Source: Bradyrhizobium sp. AZCC 1610 (GTDB lineage Bacteria > Pseudomonadota > Alphaproteobacteria > Rhizobiales > Xanthobacteraceae). Taken from it: a stretch of 64,000 nt of DNA. The stretch spans positions 7,163,001-7,227,000 of the forward strand of contig NZ_JAZHRR010000001.1 of NCBI RefSeq assembly GCF_036924515.1. The letters are read 5' to 3'. The notes under the pieces were generated by a model, which did no database searches, had not been told where the DNA came from, and saw nothing but the letters and a program-made list of their open reading frames with translations. The position numbers and the translations under genes are program-made. Shown here in pieces: positions 15,997-23,406 of this stretch; positions within the stretch are counted from its first letter, which is position 1; the number at the start of each line of letters is the position of its first letter.

Positions 15997-16450
15997 ATGC
16001 TTCCGCGTATCACAGGCAAAGGCCGGCCGATGGCCTCGTTACGTCGAGGGCACATGGACGCCGGTGCTCACCTTCGCCACGCCGGGGAATCTCAGCGTGG
16101 CGTATTCGGTGCAGGTCGGCTTCTACACGCGCATTGGCAACCTGGTGACGGCCGGGTTCCTGATCACGACCTCGTCGTTCACGCATACCACGGCGAGCGG
16201 CGCTGCCCAGATCACCGGCCTTCCGTTCACCTCGAAGAACGTCTCTAACCAGAACGTTTATGGCCCCGCGTTCTGGCAGGGAATCACGAAGGCGAACTAC
16301 ACCAATGTAATGGCCCGCCTAGCCGCAAACTCGAACATCATCGATTTCGGGATTGCCGGATCCGGCCAAACCGCGACGGTGGTCGCTTTCGGCGATATGC
16401 CAACCGGCGGATCTGTTGCACTGCACGGAACTCTGGCGTTCAAGGTCTAG
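15997..16450 (+). pseudogene. Frameshifted phage tail-fibre-like gene remnant
   Basis: The frame ending at 16450 encodes YVEGTWTPVLTFATPG, VGFYTRIGNLVTAG, FTHTTASGAAQITGLPF and a beta-rich C-terminus. This GTWTPxLTF pattern is typical of the C-terminal domain of phage tail or receptor-binding proteins. It has no start codon: a TGA at 15995-15997 closes the frame upstream. An ATG at 15997 opens another frame (MLPRITGKGRPMASLRRG) that must shift at about 16030-16050 to enter the tail domain. The simplest reading is a truncated, frameshifted tail gene. Confidence 0.6.
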
Positions 16451-16734
16451 CGCGCACGGAGTTTCGATCAGCCCGCCGTTATTGACGAAACACTTGGGTT
16501 CGCCGATTCGGAAGCTGGAAGCCTCGTTGAAATATCGATCCTGCCGTAAAGGCCGCTACGCCCCGCCGGATCGCATGATCAAATTTACGGCTGCGCGCGA
16601 TCGCGCCTTACAAGTGTGCATCCCCGACGAAGAGCGTTAATCGGCGCGGGCACAGGTTGGCTCTCCGACATCGCACCTTGGGGTGCTATTTCACGAATTC
16701 TGCGGCTGATTTTTGCCACCTTGGGCCACAAGGG

Positions 16735-18162
16735 TCACGGTCGTGATGCAAGTTTTGCAACGTTCGATAAACCTGAGAGGTTGAGCGAATGATAGTTCCA
16801 GCGAGGCAGCCAGCGGCCAGCCCGACCATCCACGGAAAAGGTGCCGAGTAAGGTCTCCAGCTCCTCCTTGTTTGCAATTCCGACGACAGGTGACAGGCGT
16901 TTGAAGTAAGTGGCCGATTCCGCCCGCGCGAAAATTTCAAAGGGCCCGTGCATTTCATAAGAATACAGGAGCGTTTCCGGATACCACGAATGGTAGTCGT
17001 CTTCGGAGATTGCCGATCTCAGGAATAATACGAAATCCGCGGCCATGATGCTTTCAAATTGAAGGCCACTACCATGAGAGCGTTTCTCTAAGAGATCGGC
17101 TCTCAGAGAGACGCGGCGGAGTTCTTGCTGCTTTGCTTCGAGTGACCTCAGCGGTTGTCGGATGATCGAAAAAGGCTGCATCGCCTCGTTGGGCTTCTGA
17201 TCATTCTTTACGTAAAAACGAAAATCGAAAACTTCGGCGACAGTTTCGAAGCGCTCGTATCGCAAAAGGATTGCGATGGAGTAGAGAAACAGTTCGTGGA
17301 CAATAAAAACGAAGTTATCGAAATCCCACTGCTTCCAGCTGTTCACCGAGGGAGGCTTTGACATGAACGGAATGGCGCCTTCGAAAAACCTTTGCAACAC
17401 CTGAGTAAGCTTTGGCCCTGACTCGGGCGCAGCGGCAAACATGAACTCGATGAATTCGTTTCTATAAGGGAGAAAAGCGTCAATACTGTCTAAGACCGCT
17501 TGGGGGAAGTCTTTGTGATTCGGGTCTATTCGAAAATTTTCTAGAGCCGCAATGAGGGACTCGAGGTAGTTATTCATCGCGACCGGGGCGGATGCCGCAC
17601 TGTTGCGAGTCAGTTCTGTGGCTCTTTTTGCCTTTGATCGTGTCGGGCTTGGTAGTGTGTCCTCTTTCAGAAACTCCGGCATTTCCCCGAGCGTCGGCAT
17701 CACGAACATTGGTTTGTCGTACAGCCATCGAAGCAGTTGCTCGAAATTGGTCGCATACCGATCATCCGAGCTCATATCGATGTATTTTCGGGAGCCCAAA
17801 AAGGTTGGCAGACAAGGGGCGCCGTCCTCGTCTAACTCCGATAACACTGCCACGAATTTCGTTTGGTCGGTTTTCTTGTAAATTTCTCCGGACATGATCT
17901 GCGATTCGGTGCCAACGCCGCCACGTCTCTTGTCAGCTTTCTCCGCGTAGCGCTTATCCGAAACGATAACTACCTTCGTTACCTCTGGGTCGACGACCAT
18001 CGATTCCATGAACTGTACCGCATCGTGCCCCTCGCGGAGGTGCCACTTGTCCAAGATTACTTGCACCCCTTTCTCGACCAGCTCTGTGGCCAAATCCATC
18101 ACCCATCGTTCGTGCGCTGGGGATGTCCAGCTGTAAGAGATGAACGTTTTCGGGCCAGCCAT
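16735..18162 (-). CDS. SEFIR-domain protein (candidate anti-phage effector)
   Basis: A 475-residue protein. Residues 4-150 are a SEFIR/TIR-like domain: KTFISYSWTSPAHERWV at 5-21, a ELVEKGVQVILDKWHLREG motif at 28-45, MVVDPEVTKVVIVSD at 55-69, and GVGTESQIMSGEIY at 82-95 with the conserved glutamate E86. SEFIR domains in bacteria have been linked to anti-phage defence through NAD depletion. The remaining 320 residues form a helical domain not recognised, probably sensor or oligomerisation part. GGAGATAG upstream supports the start at 18162. The gene is visibly AT-richer than the chromosome and stands alone on the minus strand, as typical for island cargo. Confidence 0.8.
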   Translation of the reverse strand: MAGPKTFISYSWTSPAHERWVMDLATELVEKGVQVILDKWHLREGHDAVQFMESMVVDPEVTKVVIVSDKRYAEKADKRRGGVGTESQIMSGEIYKKTDQTKFVAVLSELDEDGAPCLPTFLGSRKYIDMSSDDRYATNFEQLLRWLYDKPMFVMPTLGEMPEFLKEDTLPSPTRSKAKRATELTRNSAASAPVAMNNYLESLIAALENFRIDPNHKDFPQAVLDSIDAFLPYRNEFIEFMFAAAPESGPKLTQVLQRFFEGAIPFMSKPPSVNSWKQWDFDNFVFIVHELFLYSIAILLRYERFETVAEVFDFRFYVKNDQKPNEAMQPFSIIRQPLRSLEAKQQELRRVSLRADLLEKRSHGSGLQFESIMAADFVLFLRSAISEDDYHSWYPETLLYSYEMHGPFEIFARAESATYFKRLSPVVGIANKEELETLLGTFSVDGRAGRWLPRWNYHSLNLSGLSNVAKLASRP

Positions 18163-18304
18163 GTTTCTATCTCCGGGTGCGAATCGGAAAGCACGCTAAC
18201 GCTTTATGGATTTACCGCTAAGGGCGCGATGAGTTATTCACAACCAGGCCTTTTCTCGGAACCTACTGATCGCGCGTCAGCTTGCGGTGTCCCCAATGGA
18301 TATC

Positions 18305-18550
18305 CTAGCGCCCGGGATTGAACACCCGCTCGACATGACGGTTCAGCGCCTTCATGACCCCGATGCGCGCCAGCATCGTCGGACCGCCTCGCGACACCAG
18401 CATCAGGACCTCGATCGCCGTTTGCCATTCCGGCAAGTCGGATTCCTTTTTCGATAGCTTCGTGATGTAGTCTGCCGCGTCCTTCAGCGTGAGCAGCTGC
18501 CGGCCGTCGGGTAGAACGATGGGATCCTCGAACGGTGTCGACCAGGGCAC
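18305..18550 (-). CDS. Small conserved hypothetical protein, Bradyrhizobium type
   Basis: An 81-residue protein starting at GTG (18550), chosen because it gives the family-like N-terminus (V/M)PWSTPFEDPI; an ATG 24 codons upstream (18622) is possible. The chain VLPDGRQLLTLKDAADYITKL, EWQTAIEVLMLVS, GGPTMLARIGVMKALNRHVERVFNP is a pattern recalled from many Bradyrhizobium islands. The copy ends soon after VFNPGR, where relatives often carry a further basic tail, so it may be slightly truncated. Function unknown. Confidence 0.6.
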   Translation of the reverse strand: MPWSTPFEDPIVLPDGRQLLTLKDAADYITKLSKKESDLPEWQTAIEVLMLVSRGGPTMLARIGVMKALNRHVERVFNPGR

Positions 18551-18768
18551 GGAAAAAGCTTTTTTAAAAATGAGGGCGGGGCCGCCCGTGGGGACAAGCG
18601 GGCCCCTAATCGCGCAGTACACAGGCGGGACTAGTCGCCATCTGCGCGACTGCTGTCACGCTTGTCTGGATCGGTCGCAACGAAACTCGAGTGTTAAGCT
18701 TGATGTTCGTCGCGGAGGTTAATTCTGGAACTCGGTCAGCATCAAGCGAACAGATCGGCGCCGGCGAT

Positions 18769-19341
18769 CTAGCCTGTTTGCCCTTCCTGAAACTGAGCCC
18801 TAATCTCCTCGGGGCTCATCATCTCGTTGGAATGAAGCCGATGGCTGACGCGGTCTCGCATCAAATCCAATAACGCCAGTTTCAGGTTCACAAGGAACAG
18901 TGTCCTGTTGCTGTCGATGGGTTCTACTACTTCCTTGCTATCCCCACCAATGCGGGGATTGGGGTAGTAGGTTCTGCCCTTATGGATCGCCAGCTTGCCA
19001 ACGTATTTCAGTGTGTCCTCGGAAGCAAATGAGGCGCCCAGGTTATGAGCAAAAACGTTCCTGATGCGAGCGATGCCTTTGAGTGTGTCGCGCGTCGGAC
19101 GATCGATGGCGTTTAGGAGGTACAGCAATTCGATCTGCGGCCCGATAGCGCCAAGTGGCATGTCCGGCTTGAATTGGTCTTCAATGACCTTGGGATCGTT
19201 CCGCAGCCTTTCTACCAATGTGCGCTCGACCGCTTCCTCCAGAAGGGACCCGCCAAGGACAGCCACAAGGGTTTCTGATCCTGTTGTCAGAATCTCACCA
19301 ATCGCCGCTAGGTGAGCGTCGTTGAATATCGCCCATGTCAT
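18769..19341 (-). CDS. MltR-like protein with RNxxxH (HEPN-like) motif
   Basis: A 190-residue helical protein. AAGGGGCGG upstream supports the ATG at 19341 rather than one nine codons earlier. The centre, SLLEEAVERTLVERLRNDPKVIEDQF, then PLGAIGPQIELLYLLNAI and GIARIRNVFAHNLG, resembles the MltR (mannitol repressor) family and related DUF4145-like proteins. RNVFAH fits the RNxxxH signature of HEPN ribonucleases. In E. coli MltR modulates mannitol operon expression; here no mannitol genes are near, and island context suggests a stress or defence-related role. That is inference. Confidence 0.65.
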   Translation of the reverse strand: MTWAIFNDAHLAAIGEILTTGSETLVAVLGGSLLEEAVERTLVERLRNDPKVIEDQFKPDMPLGAIGPQIELLYLLNAIDRPTRDTLKGIARIRNVFAHNLGASFASEDTLKYVGKLAIHKGRTYYPNPRIGGDSKEVVEPIDSNRTLFLVNLKLALLDLMRDRVSHRLHSNEMMSPEEIRAQFQEGQTG

Positions 19342-19537
19342 GGTTATGCCGCCCCTTACGTCAATCAATTTGGCCGTTGGCCCTCATGTCGACCGGTCGA
19401 GTTTTTCCGCAACCCGAGGGCGAGGGCAAGGGGATGACCGTGACAATGACGGTGGATCAACTTTCTTCAGCCATTGACCGGCCGCGACTCAGGCTCTGCA
19501 TCTGCCGGCGCAATCACGCGCATGGTCACGAGAATCA

Positions 19538-19747
19538 TCAGGCTGTTGGAGCGTAGAACTCACCAACCAAATATCGAACGTGGTCGGGCTTAGAATCAGA
19601 CGACTGCGTGGCGACGAAATATCCCGCCGGCGCGGCTATCCACAAGTCGATCTGCTCGTCGGTCAGAGTGACGGTGCCGTCACGGAATTTATAGTCGCCC
19701 GCCCTTGTCGGATCCCCGACGTCGTTCCAACCAATTCGGATTTCCAT
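19538..19747 (-). CDS. Small hypothetical protein
   Basis: A 69-residue protein beginning MEIRIGWNDVGDPTRAGDY, with FRDGTVTLTDEQIDLW and a C-terminus VRYLVGEFYAPTA. It looks like a compact beta-rich domain with no signal peptide. GAGAAAG lies upstream on the minus strand. No family is recognised; similar small proteins are frequent as island cargo in this group. Confidence 0.55.
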   Translation of the reverse strand: MEIRIGWNDVGDPTRAGDYKFRDGTVTLTDEQIDLWIAAPAGYFVATQSSDSKPDHVRYLVGEFYAPTA

Positions 19748-19780
19748 AGGCTTTCTCCATTTGTGAGAGAGGGCGCAAGC

Positions 19781-19912
19781 TCAGGGATTGCCTAGAACAC
19801 CGATAACAATAGCGGCGATCAGGATGAAGGCCATAGCGATCACGGTTGCTCGGCCATACCGCTGGTTGCGGAAACGCGAAAGCGCCCCGAAAGGGGATGG
19901 ATTTTTAACCAA
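19781..19912 (-). CDS. Tiny single-helix membrane protein
   Basis: A 43-residue candidate starting at TTG (19912), directly after the stop of the lipoprotein gene at 19914, so coupled to it. The N-terminal half is basic (KNPSPFGALSRFRNQRYGRAT) and the rest is one hydrophobic helix (VIAMAFILIAAIVIGVLG). Sequence of this type is recalled downstream of the same lipoprotein in relatives. The non-ATG start makes the call uncertain. Confidence 0.45.
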   Translation of the reverse strand: MVKNPSPFGALSRFRNQRYGRATVIAMAFILIAAIVIGVLGNP

Positions 19913-19913
19913 A

Positions 19914-20129
19914 TCAGCGGGTCTGCTGGTTTGTATTGCCGGTCTTTGGCCTCGCGGCTTCCCTCGCCCGCTCAGCTTGCCATGCGTCGTATTCGGGCGT
20001 GCCGGGCCGCGGCGGCGCACCCGGAGGCAATCCGCCCATCCAATGCGGCATGTCGGCGACATGGGGGCCGCTCGCACAGGCCGAGACCGAGAGGCAGAGT
20101 GAGCACAGGATTAGCAATGTCCGGAGCAC
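19914..20129 (-). CDS. Small lipoprotein
   Basis: A 71-residue protein with a lipoprotein signal: hydrophobic residues 1-17 and a lipobox VSAC with lipidated C18. The mature chain starts ASGPHVADMPHWMGGLPPGAPPRPGTPEYDAWQAERAREAARPK, a Pro-rich piece with the recurring PEYDAW motif seen in small lipoproteins of Bradyrhizobium. It should be anchored in a membrane facing the periplasm. The downstream mini membrane protein overlaps its stop region. Function is unknown. Confidence 0.65.
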   Translation of the reverse strand: MLRTLLILCSLCLSVSACASGPHVADMPHWMGGLPPGAPPRPGTPEYDAWQAERAREAARPKTGNTNQQTR

Positions 20130-20244
20130 GGTCGGAATCCTCCGCGCTGCAAACGTCCTCCGGTCAGTCGAGCACGTTTCCTCGAGAGGGGGAATTGTTT
20201 TTTAAGCAAAGCAGCAGATGTCAGTTAAGACTCACCGCGAGATT

Positions 20245-20622
20245 TCATGCTTTCGGCTGTCGTCTCCTTAGGCGCGCGTACAGCGCCCCAGCTAGACCAA
20301 CCCCCACAACAGAAGCAACGGTAAGGGCCGATCGGCTTTCCTCTCCGTCCTGAAACAGAAGCGCACAACCGACGGCGATGATCAATGCGACGACTGTCAA
20401 AGGAAGCCGGTAGACGTTCGCGAATAGCCAATCCGAATGATGCTTACCACCCAGCCAAGCGGCGTAGAACACCATTGCTGCAAGTGCCAGTACGTAGACT
20501 CCCAAGACGAAAATCGCAGGATATTGGAGCGCGGGTGGGCCATGCAGGAGAACCACAAACGCCAGCAGTAGGAGAGCAGTTCCACCAAAACCAATCGCGG
20601 TCATGTGCTTGCGCCACGTCAT
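20245..20622 (-). CDS. Four-helix membrane protein
   Basis: A 125-residue membrane protein with hydrophobic segments near 8-28, 33-56, 70-88 and 99-116 and a basic C-terminus (RLRRRQPKA). Its ATG overlaps the stop codon of the ribbon-helix-helix gene (20619-20622), so the two are translated together. No family is recognised. The pairing of a small DNA-binding protein with a membrane protein recalls two-gene modules such as toxin-antitoxin pairs, but there is no direct sign of toxicity. Confidence 0.6.
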   Translation of the reverse strand: MTWRKHMTAIGFGGTALLLLAFVVLLHGPPALQYPAIFVLGVYVLALAAMVFYAAWLGGKHHSDWLFANVYRLPLTVVALIIAVGCALLFQDGEESRSALTVASVVGVGLAGALYARLRRRQPKA

Positions 20623-20816
20623 TTCCCCTTCGCCTTCATTAGCCCCAGCTCTACTAGGCGGCGGAACGCTTCCGAACGAGTGGTGTCATTCGCCGCCGCC
20701 CATGCCTCTACTTCGGCAATCAATGGGGTCGGCATCCGCGCGGCAATATGCGGGTCTTTCCCGGTTGCGGGACGACCGCGCCGTTTTTTAGGTGCAACCT
20801 TTATTGACTTCTTCAT
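20619..20816 (-). CDS. Ribbon-helix-helix (CopG/Arc-type) regulator
   Basis: A 65-residue protein. The basic N-terminus (KKSIKVAPKKRRGRPATGKD) is followed by a ribbon-helix-helix fold: strand PHIAARMPTPLIAEV, helix EVEAWAAANDTT and second helix RSEAFRRLVELGLMK. Such proteins bind operators as dimers. Its start lies three bases from a TTTAGG-N6-CCTAAA palindrome and a related site lies inside its own first codons, so autoregulation is likely. Its stop overlaps the start of the membrane protein gene (ATGA). Confidence 0.75.
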   Translation of the reverse strand: MKKSIKVAPKKRRGRPATGKDPHIAARMPTPLIAEVEAWAAANDTTRSEAFRRLVELGLMKAKGK

Positions 20817-20836
20817 AATTTAGGTTGTACCCTAAA
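20788..20836. promoter_or_regulatory. Two operator-like sites for the RHH gene
   Basis: Site A at 20819-20836 is TTTAGG-N6-CCTAAA, immediately upstream of the RHH start. Site B at 20788-20801 (TTTAGGTGCAACCT) reads AGGTTGCACCTAAA on the other strand and resembles AGGTTGTACCCTAAA within site A. Two related sites about 30 bp apart around the start codon fit repression by the encoded RHH protein. Confidence 0.5.
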
Positions 20837-20892
20837 AACGAGCCGAGTGGAAGCTGACACTTCCACCCCGGCTCTAACCCGAGCCAAAAAGG

Positions 20893-21441
20893 ATGGCCCT
20901 CCAAATGACCCAGGCTAAACGCGTGCATAGCACGCCACCCACAAACACGTCTGCACTTCCCGTCGACCCGACGCGGCGGCGCCTACTCACCATCGCTACC
21001 GGCGGCGCCGTTGCCGCTGCAATCCCCGCTGCTGCCCTGGCGGACGCGTCTGCGGTCGATCCGATCTACGCCGCCATCGGCAAGCACCAGCAGGCTGTCG
21101 CCGCGCATGATGCGGTCGTGGATGTTCGCGCTGCCTTCGACGACTTCAACATGAACGACGAGCAGAAGACGCAACTCGCCGGTCTTAAGGCCGCGGTGGA
21201 AGAGGCATGGGATCGTTTGGAAGACACCGGCAGCGACCTTGTCAATACCAAGTCCACCACGCTCGCCGGTGTCGCGGCCCTCTGCAGATACGTTGAGCCG
21301 CTTCTCAATGAGCAGGACACGGTCAACTTGCCGGAGGTGATCTGTTGGGATGATGATACTGCATCAACGGCGGCGGGTGCGCTCGCGAACGCAATCGCGG
21401 CGGCGGTCGAGGCCATCATTCGGCAGGGGATGCAATCATGA
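20893..21441 (+). CDS. Hypothetical protein with twin-arginine-like leader
   Basis: A 182-residue protein. Residues 28-30 are RRR followed by LLTIATGGAVAAAIPAAALA, resembling a Tat signal with the cleavage near ALA. The rest is helical and acidic (HQQAVAAHDAVVDVRAAFDDF, GLKAAVEEAWDRLEDTGSDL). The N-terminal stretch RVHSTPPTNTSA is a recurrent phrase of a protein family found in Bradyrhizobium islands. An ATG four codons later (20905) is equally possible as start. Function unknown; coupled by ATGA to the next gene. Confidence 0.62.
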   Translation: MALQMTQAKRVHSTPPTNTSALPVDPTRRRLLTIATGGAVAAAIPAAALADASAVDPIYAAIGKHQQAVAAHDAVVDVRAAFDDFNMNDEQKTQLAGLKAAVEEAWDRLEDTGSDLVNTKSTTLAGVAALCRYVEPLLNEQDTVNLPEVICWDDDTASTAAGALANAIAAAVEAIIRQGMQS

Positions 21442-21701
21442 ACGTTGTCGAGTTTCCGATAGCTGATCGGCCGATCACGGAAAGCCAGATGGACAAACTC
21501 CATTCTCAAGCCTTCCGCGATCTCGAGTCCAGGATTTGCGATTGCGTAAGCATGGCGAAGATCGCCGCTCAGGCGGTGATGAACATAAGGACTGACGACC
21601 GCGAGTTGGTTTTCGCGGTGGCGCATGCGTCCGAAATGCTGGACACGCTCAAGGCCGACTACTACGCCGCCTACCACGGCAAAAAACCGCTGGAGCCATA
21701 G
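21438..21701 (+). CDS. Small helical hypothetical protein
   Basis: An 87-residue protein whose ATG overlaps the previous stop (ATGA). It is helical (SQMDKLHSQAFRDLESRICDCVSMAKIAAQAVM, ELVFAVAHASEMLDTLKADYYAAYHG) with an N-terminal MNVVEFPIADRPI. It belongs to the same two-gene unit as the Tat-leader protein and ends before a strong terminator. No family is recognised. Confidence 0.62.
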   Translation: MNVVEFPIADRPITESQMDKLHSQAFRDLESRICDCVSMAKIAAQAVMNIRTDDRELVFAVAHASEMLDTLKADYYAAYHGKKPLEP

Positions 21702-21734
21702 CGCGCGCCGCCGCGCCCTCGCTGAAAACGACAG

Positions 21735-21763
21735 GCCGCCCGGCTCACCCCGGGCGGCTTTTT
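21735..21763 (+). terminator. Rho-independent terminator
   Basis: A 9-bp stem GCCGCCCGG / CCGGGCGGC with a 6-nt loop and TTTTT. It ends the transcript of the 20893-21701 gene pair. Confidence 0.85.
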
Positions 21764-21893
21764 CACGCCCGCCGGTTCACGCTGGCGGGCCAACTGCGCG
21801 ACCCTTCGCCACAACGAGCTAAACCACCCGCATTGGGAAAAGCGTGAGCTCGCCGATTTCTGAGTGAGAGGCGGTGCAGGGCACAGGTTGTCC

Positions 21894-22220
21894 CTAGAGA
21901 GGTGGTTTGCACTTGAAGTCAATCTCATTCAGGCAGATGCCGGCGTGCGCGACGTTCGTGGCTGTAGGAGAGATCTTTAACTCGATCGAGCGATTGATGC
22001 TGTAATAAACGACCGCTGTTCCTAAAATCGCAAAAAATATCCCAGGGGCGACCTTTAACTTTGCCTCTCCAATCTTCGGCATCTTGAACTGTCCGTCATT
22101 GGTGACGGTCACCGGAATTTGCGCGAACAATCTGTATCCGAAATAAATGCAAAGGCAGCCGATCAGGGTTCCAAGTGTGAGTTGAGCCAAACGCGTCAGG
22201 ATCAGATATTCCGCAGCCAT
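21894..22220 (-). CDS. Small membrane protein with two helices
   Basis: A 108-residue protein. GGAGGTG upstream of the ATG at 22220 fixes the start. Hydrophobic segments at about residues 9-31 (AQLTLGTLIGCLCIYFGYRLF) and 53-68 (PGIFFAILGTAVVYY) flank a loop with IPVTVTNDGQFKMPKIGEAKLKV; the C-terminal tail has two cysteines (GICLNEIDFKC). No family is recognised. It is island cargo of unknown role, between a converging operon and the toxin-antitoxin pair. Confidence 0.6.
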   Translation of the reverse strand: MAAEYLILTRLAQLTLGTLIGCLCIYFGYRLFAQIPVTVTNDGQFKMPKIGEAKLKVAPGIFFAILGTAVVYYSINRSIELKISPTATNVAHAGICLNEIDFKCKPPL

Positions 22221-22431
22221 GATTGCACCTCCGTGGGTTGTCCCCAAGGTACGGAAGGTCTGTCCTTCGGGTTTCGGCCCCGGCTTCATTTTCCAAAGTG
22301 AGATGCCGCCGGCGGCACAGACTCGCCCATGCGCTGGCGCCGATCGACCGGCACATGCAGCCCGCAAGATCCGGGCTCACCGGCGGGCTTCCTAGACTCA
22401 GCAAAAGCGCATTCCCAGGGGCCCAACTATC

Positions 22432-22797
22432 TCAAATCAGCGTAGTTAGATTGTCGATGGCTAGTTTGAGGTATCGCGGCGTAAGTGTTTTGGGCGGATT
22501 GTCGGTGAGATATTGCACAATGCGTGTCGCAAGATCTGATGAGATGGCCCCGCGGTGCTTAGCGCCGCGGATTTCGTTCTGAAGAAACGTCGTCGCCCTT
22601 GAGCAATCGAGATGGCAGGCGTGTGTCAGCGCTGCGTGGTCAGCTGCTTCGAGAGCGAACTGGCCAACCCCGTGGGGACGTGGGTCGGTGTTGATCCAGA
22701 AAAACAAATCGTCAGCTGCACAGATGCAAATAGTGATCTTGTCCTTTGTCGGACGCGCCAACGTCGTGTTAACGACGTAAACGTGCCCAACATTCAC
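22432..22797 (-). CDS. Uncharacterised partner of the Panacea gene (putative toxin)
   Basis: A 121-residue protein whose ATG overlaps the stop of the Panacea-domain gene (22794-22797), the classic antitoxin-first, toxin-second order. The sequence begins MNVGHVYVVNTTLARPTKDKITICICAADDLFFWINTDPR and continues GVGQFALEAADHAALTHACHLDCSRATTF; many conserved-looking His, Cys and Asp residues suggest an enzymatic or metal-binding fold. No known toxin family is recognised. Visibly AT-richer than the chromosome. Toxicity is predicted from operon architecture only. Confidence 0.6.
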   Translation of the reverse strand: MNVGHVYVVNTTLARPTKDKITICICAADDLFFWINTDPRPHGVGQFALEAADHAALTHACHLDCSRATTFLQNEIRGAKHRGAISSDLATRIVQYLTDNPPKTLTPRYLKLAIDNLTTLI

Positions 22798-23366
22798 AAA
22801 ACACCATATGCTGCGAATTCGGCTGCTTCTTGGATGATTTGATCGCGAGCGGGATTATCATCGTCGATCATTGCTTCGTATGACATAGGTCCGTTTGTCG
22901 AAGCCGATCGCCAAGACTTTTCAAGGTGCGTCAAATTCGAAAGAGCTGAAAAACCCCGTGGAGCCTTTTCGAAAGGCCTGCAGAAGGCAATCGCTTCATC
23001 TAAACATTCGAGATCGCTCGGCGAGAGAGCCTCGAAATCCGGCTGGCGCTGTGCGCGGATGCGGGAATAACGCTCTTTCGTGACAATGAATGCTCGCGTT
23101 ATTGCGTCCGGATCCCCCGCTTGATCCAGCTCGCCTTCTATGAAGTTGTAGATAGTCGACGGTACCGGGCCGTTAGGCATGGCGATAAAAGTATCAGCCA
23201 CAATCGGTCGCGCGTAGCGATTGAGGTGATATTTTTCGGCGTAAAACAGGACCTTGGACGCATAGAACGCCGTGATTTCCGGCCATTTCGAAGCCACGTA
23301 AGTCAGCGCCTCGACGCCCTTTTTTTCGTCGAATTGGAAGCGGAGCTCGGAATGTTCCATGGTCAT
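22794..23366 (-). CDS. Panacea-domain (SocA/DUF4065-like) antitoxin
   Basis: A 190-residue protein with the Panacea fold: KKGVEALTYVASKWPEITAFYASKVLFYAEKYHLNRYARPIVADTF at 15-60 in outline and the hallmark MPNGPVPSTIYNF at 63-75. Panacea domains are promiscuous antitoxin modules that neutralise unrelated toxins encoded next to them. The ATG at 23366 is chosen because a -10/-35 pair lies right before it; an ATG two codons later and an open frame upstream also exist. The last 60 residues (EKAPRGFSALSNLTHLEKSWRSASTN) include the typical SNLTH-like end. It overlaps the downstream gene by four bases. Confidence 0.8.
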   Translation of the reverse strand: MTMEHSELRFQFDEKKGVEALTYVASKWPEITAFYASKVLFYAEKYHLNRYARPIVADTFIAMPNGPVPSTIYNFIEGELDQAGDPDAITRAFIVTKERYSRIRAQRQPDFEALSPSDLECLDEAIAFCRPFEKAPRGFSALSNLTHLEKSWRSASTNGPMSYEAMIDDDNPARDQIIQEAAEFAAYGVL

Positions 23367-23372
23367 AGATTC

Positions 23373-23406
23373 GCATATGGTGCTTGACTTGTCATTGGCA
23401 AATGAC
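23373..23406 (-). promoter_or_regulatory. Promoter and palindromic operator of the Panacea module
   Basis: On the minus strand TTGCCA (revcomp of 23396-23401) and ATATGC (23373-23378) are 17 bp apart, a good sigma70 pair, with the -10 ending six bases before the start codon, so the transcript may be leaderless. A perfect palindrome GTCATT-GGCA-AATGAC at 23391-23406 covers the -35, suiting repression by the antitoxin. Confidence 0.5.
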
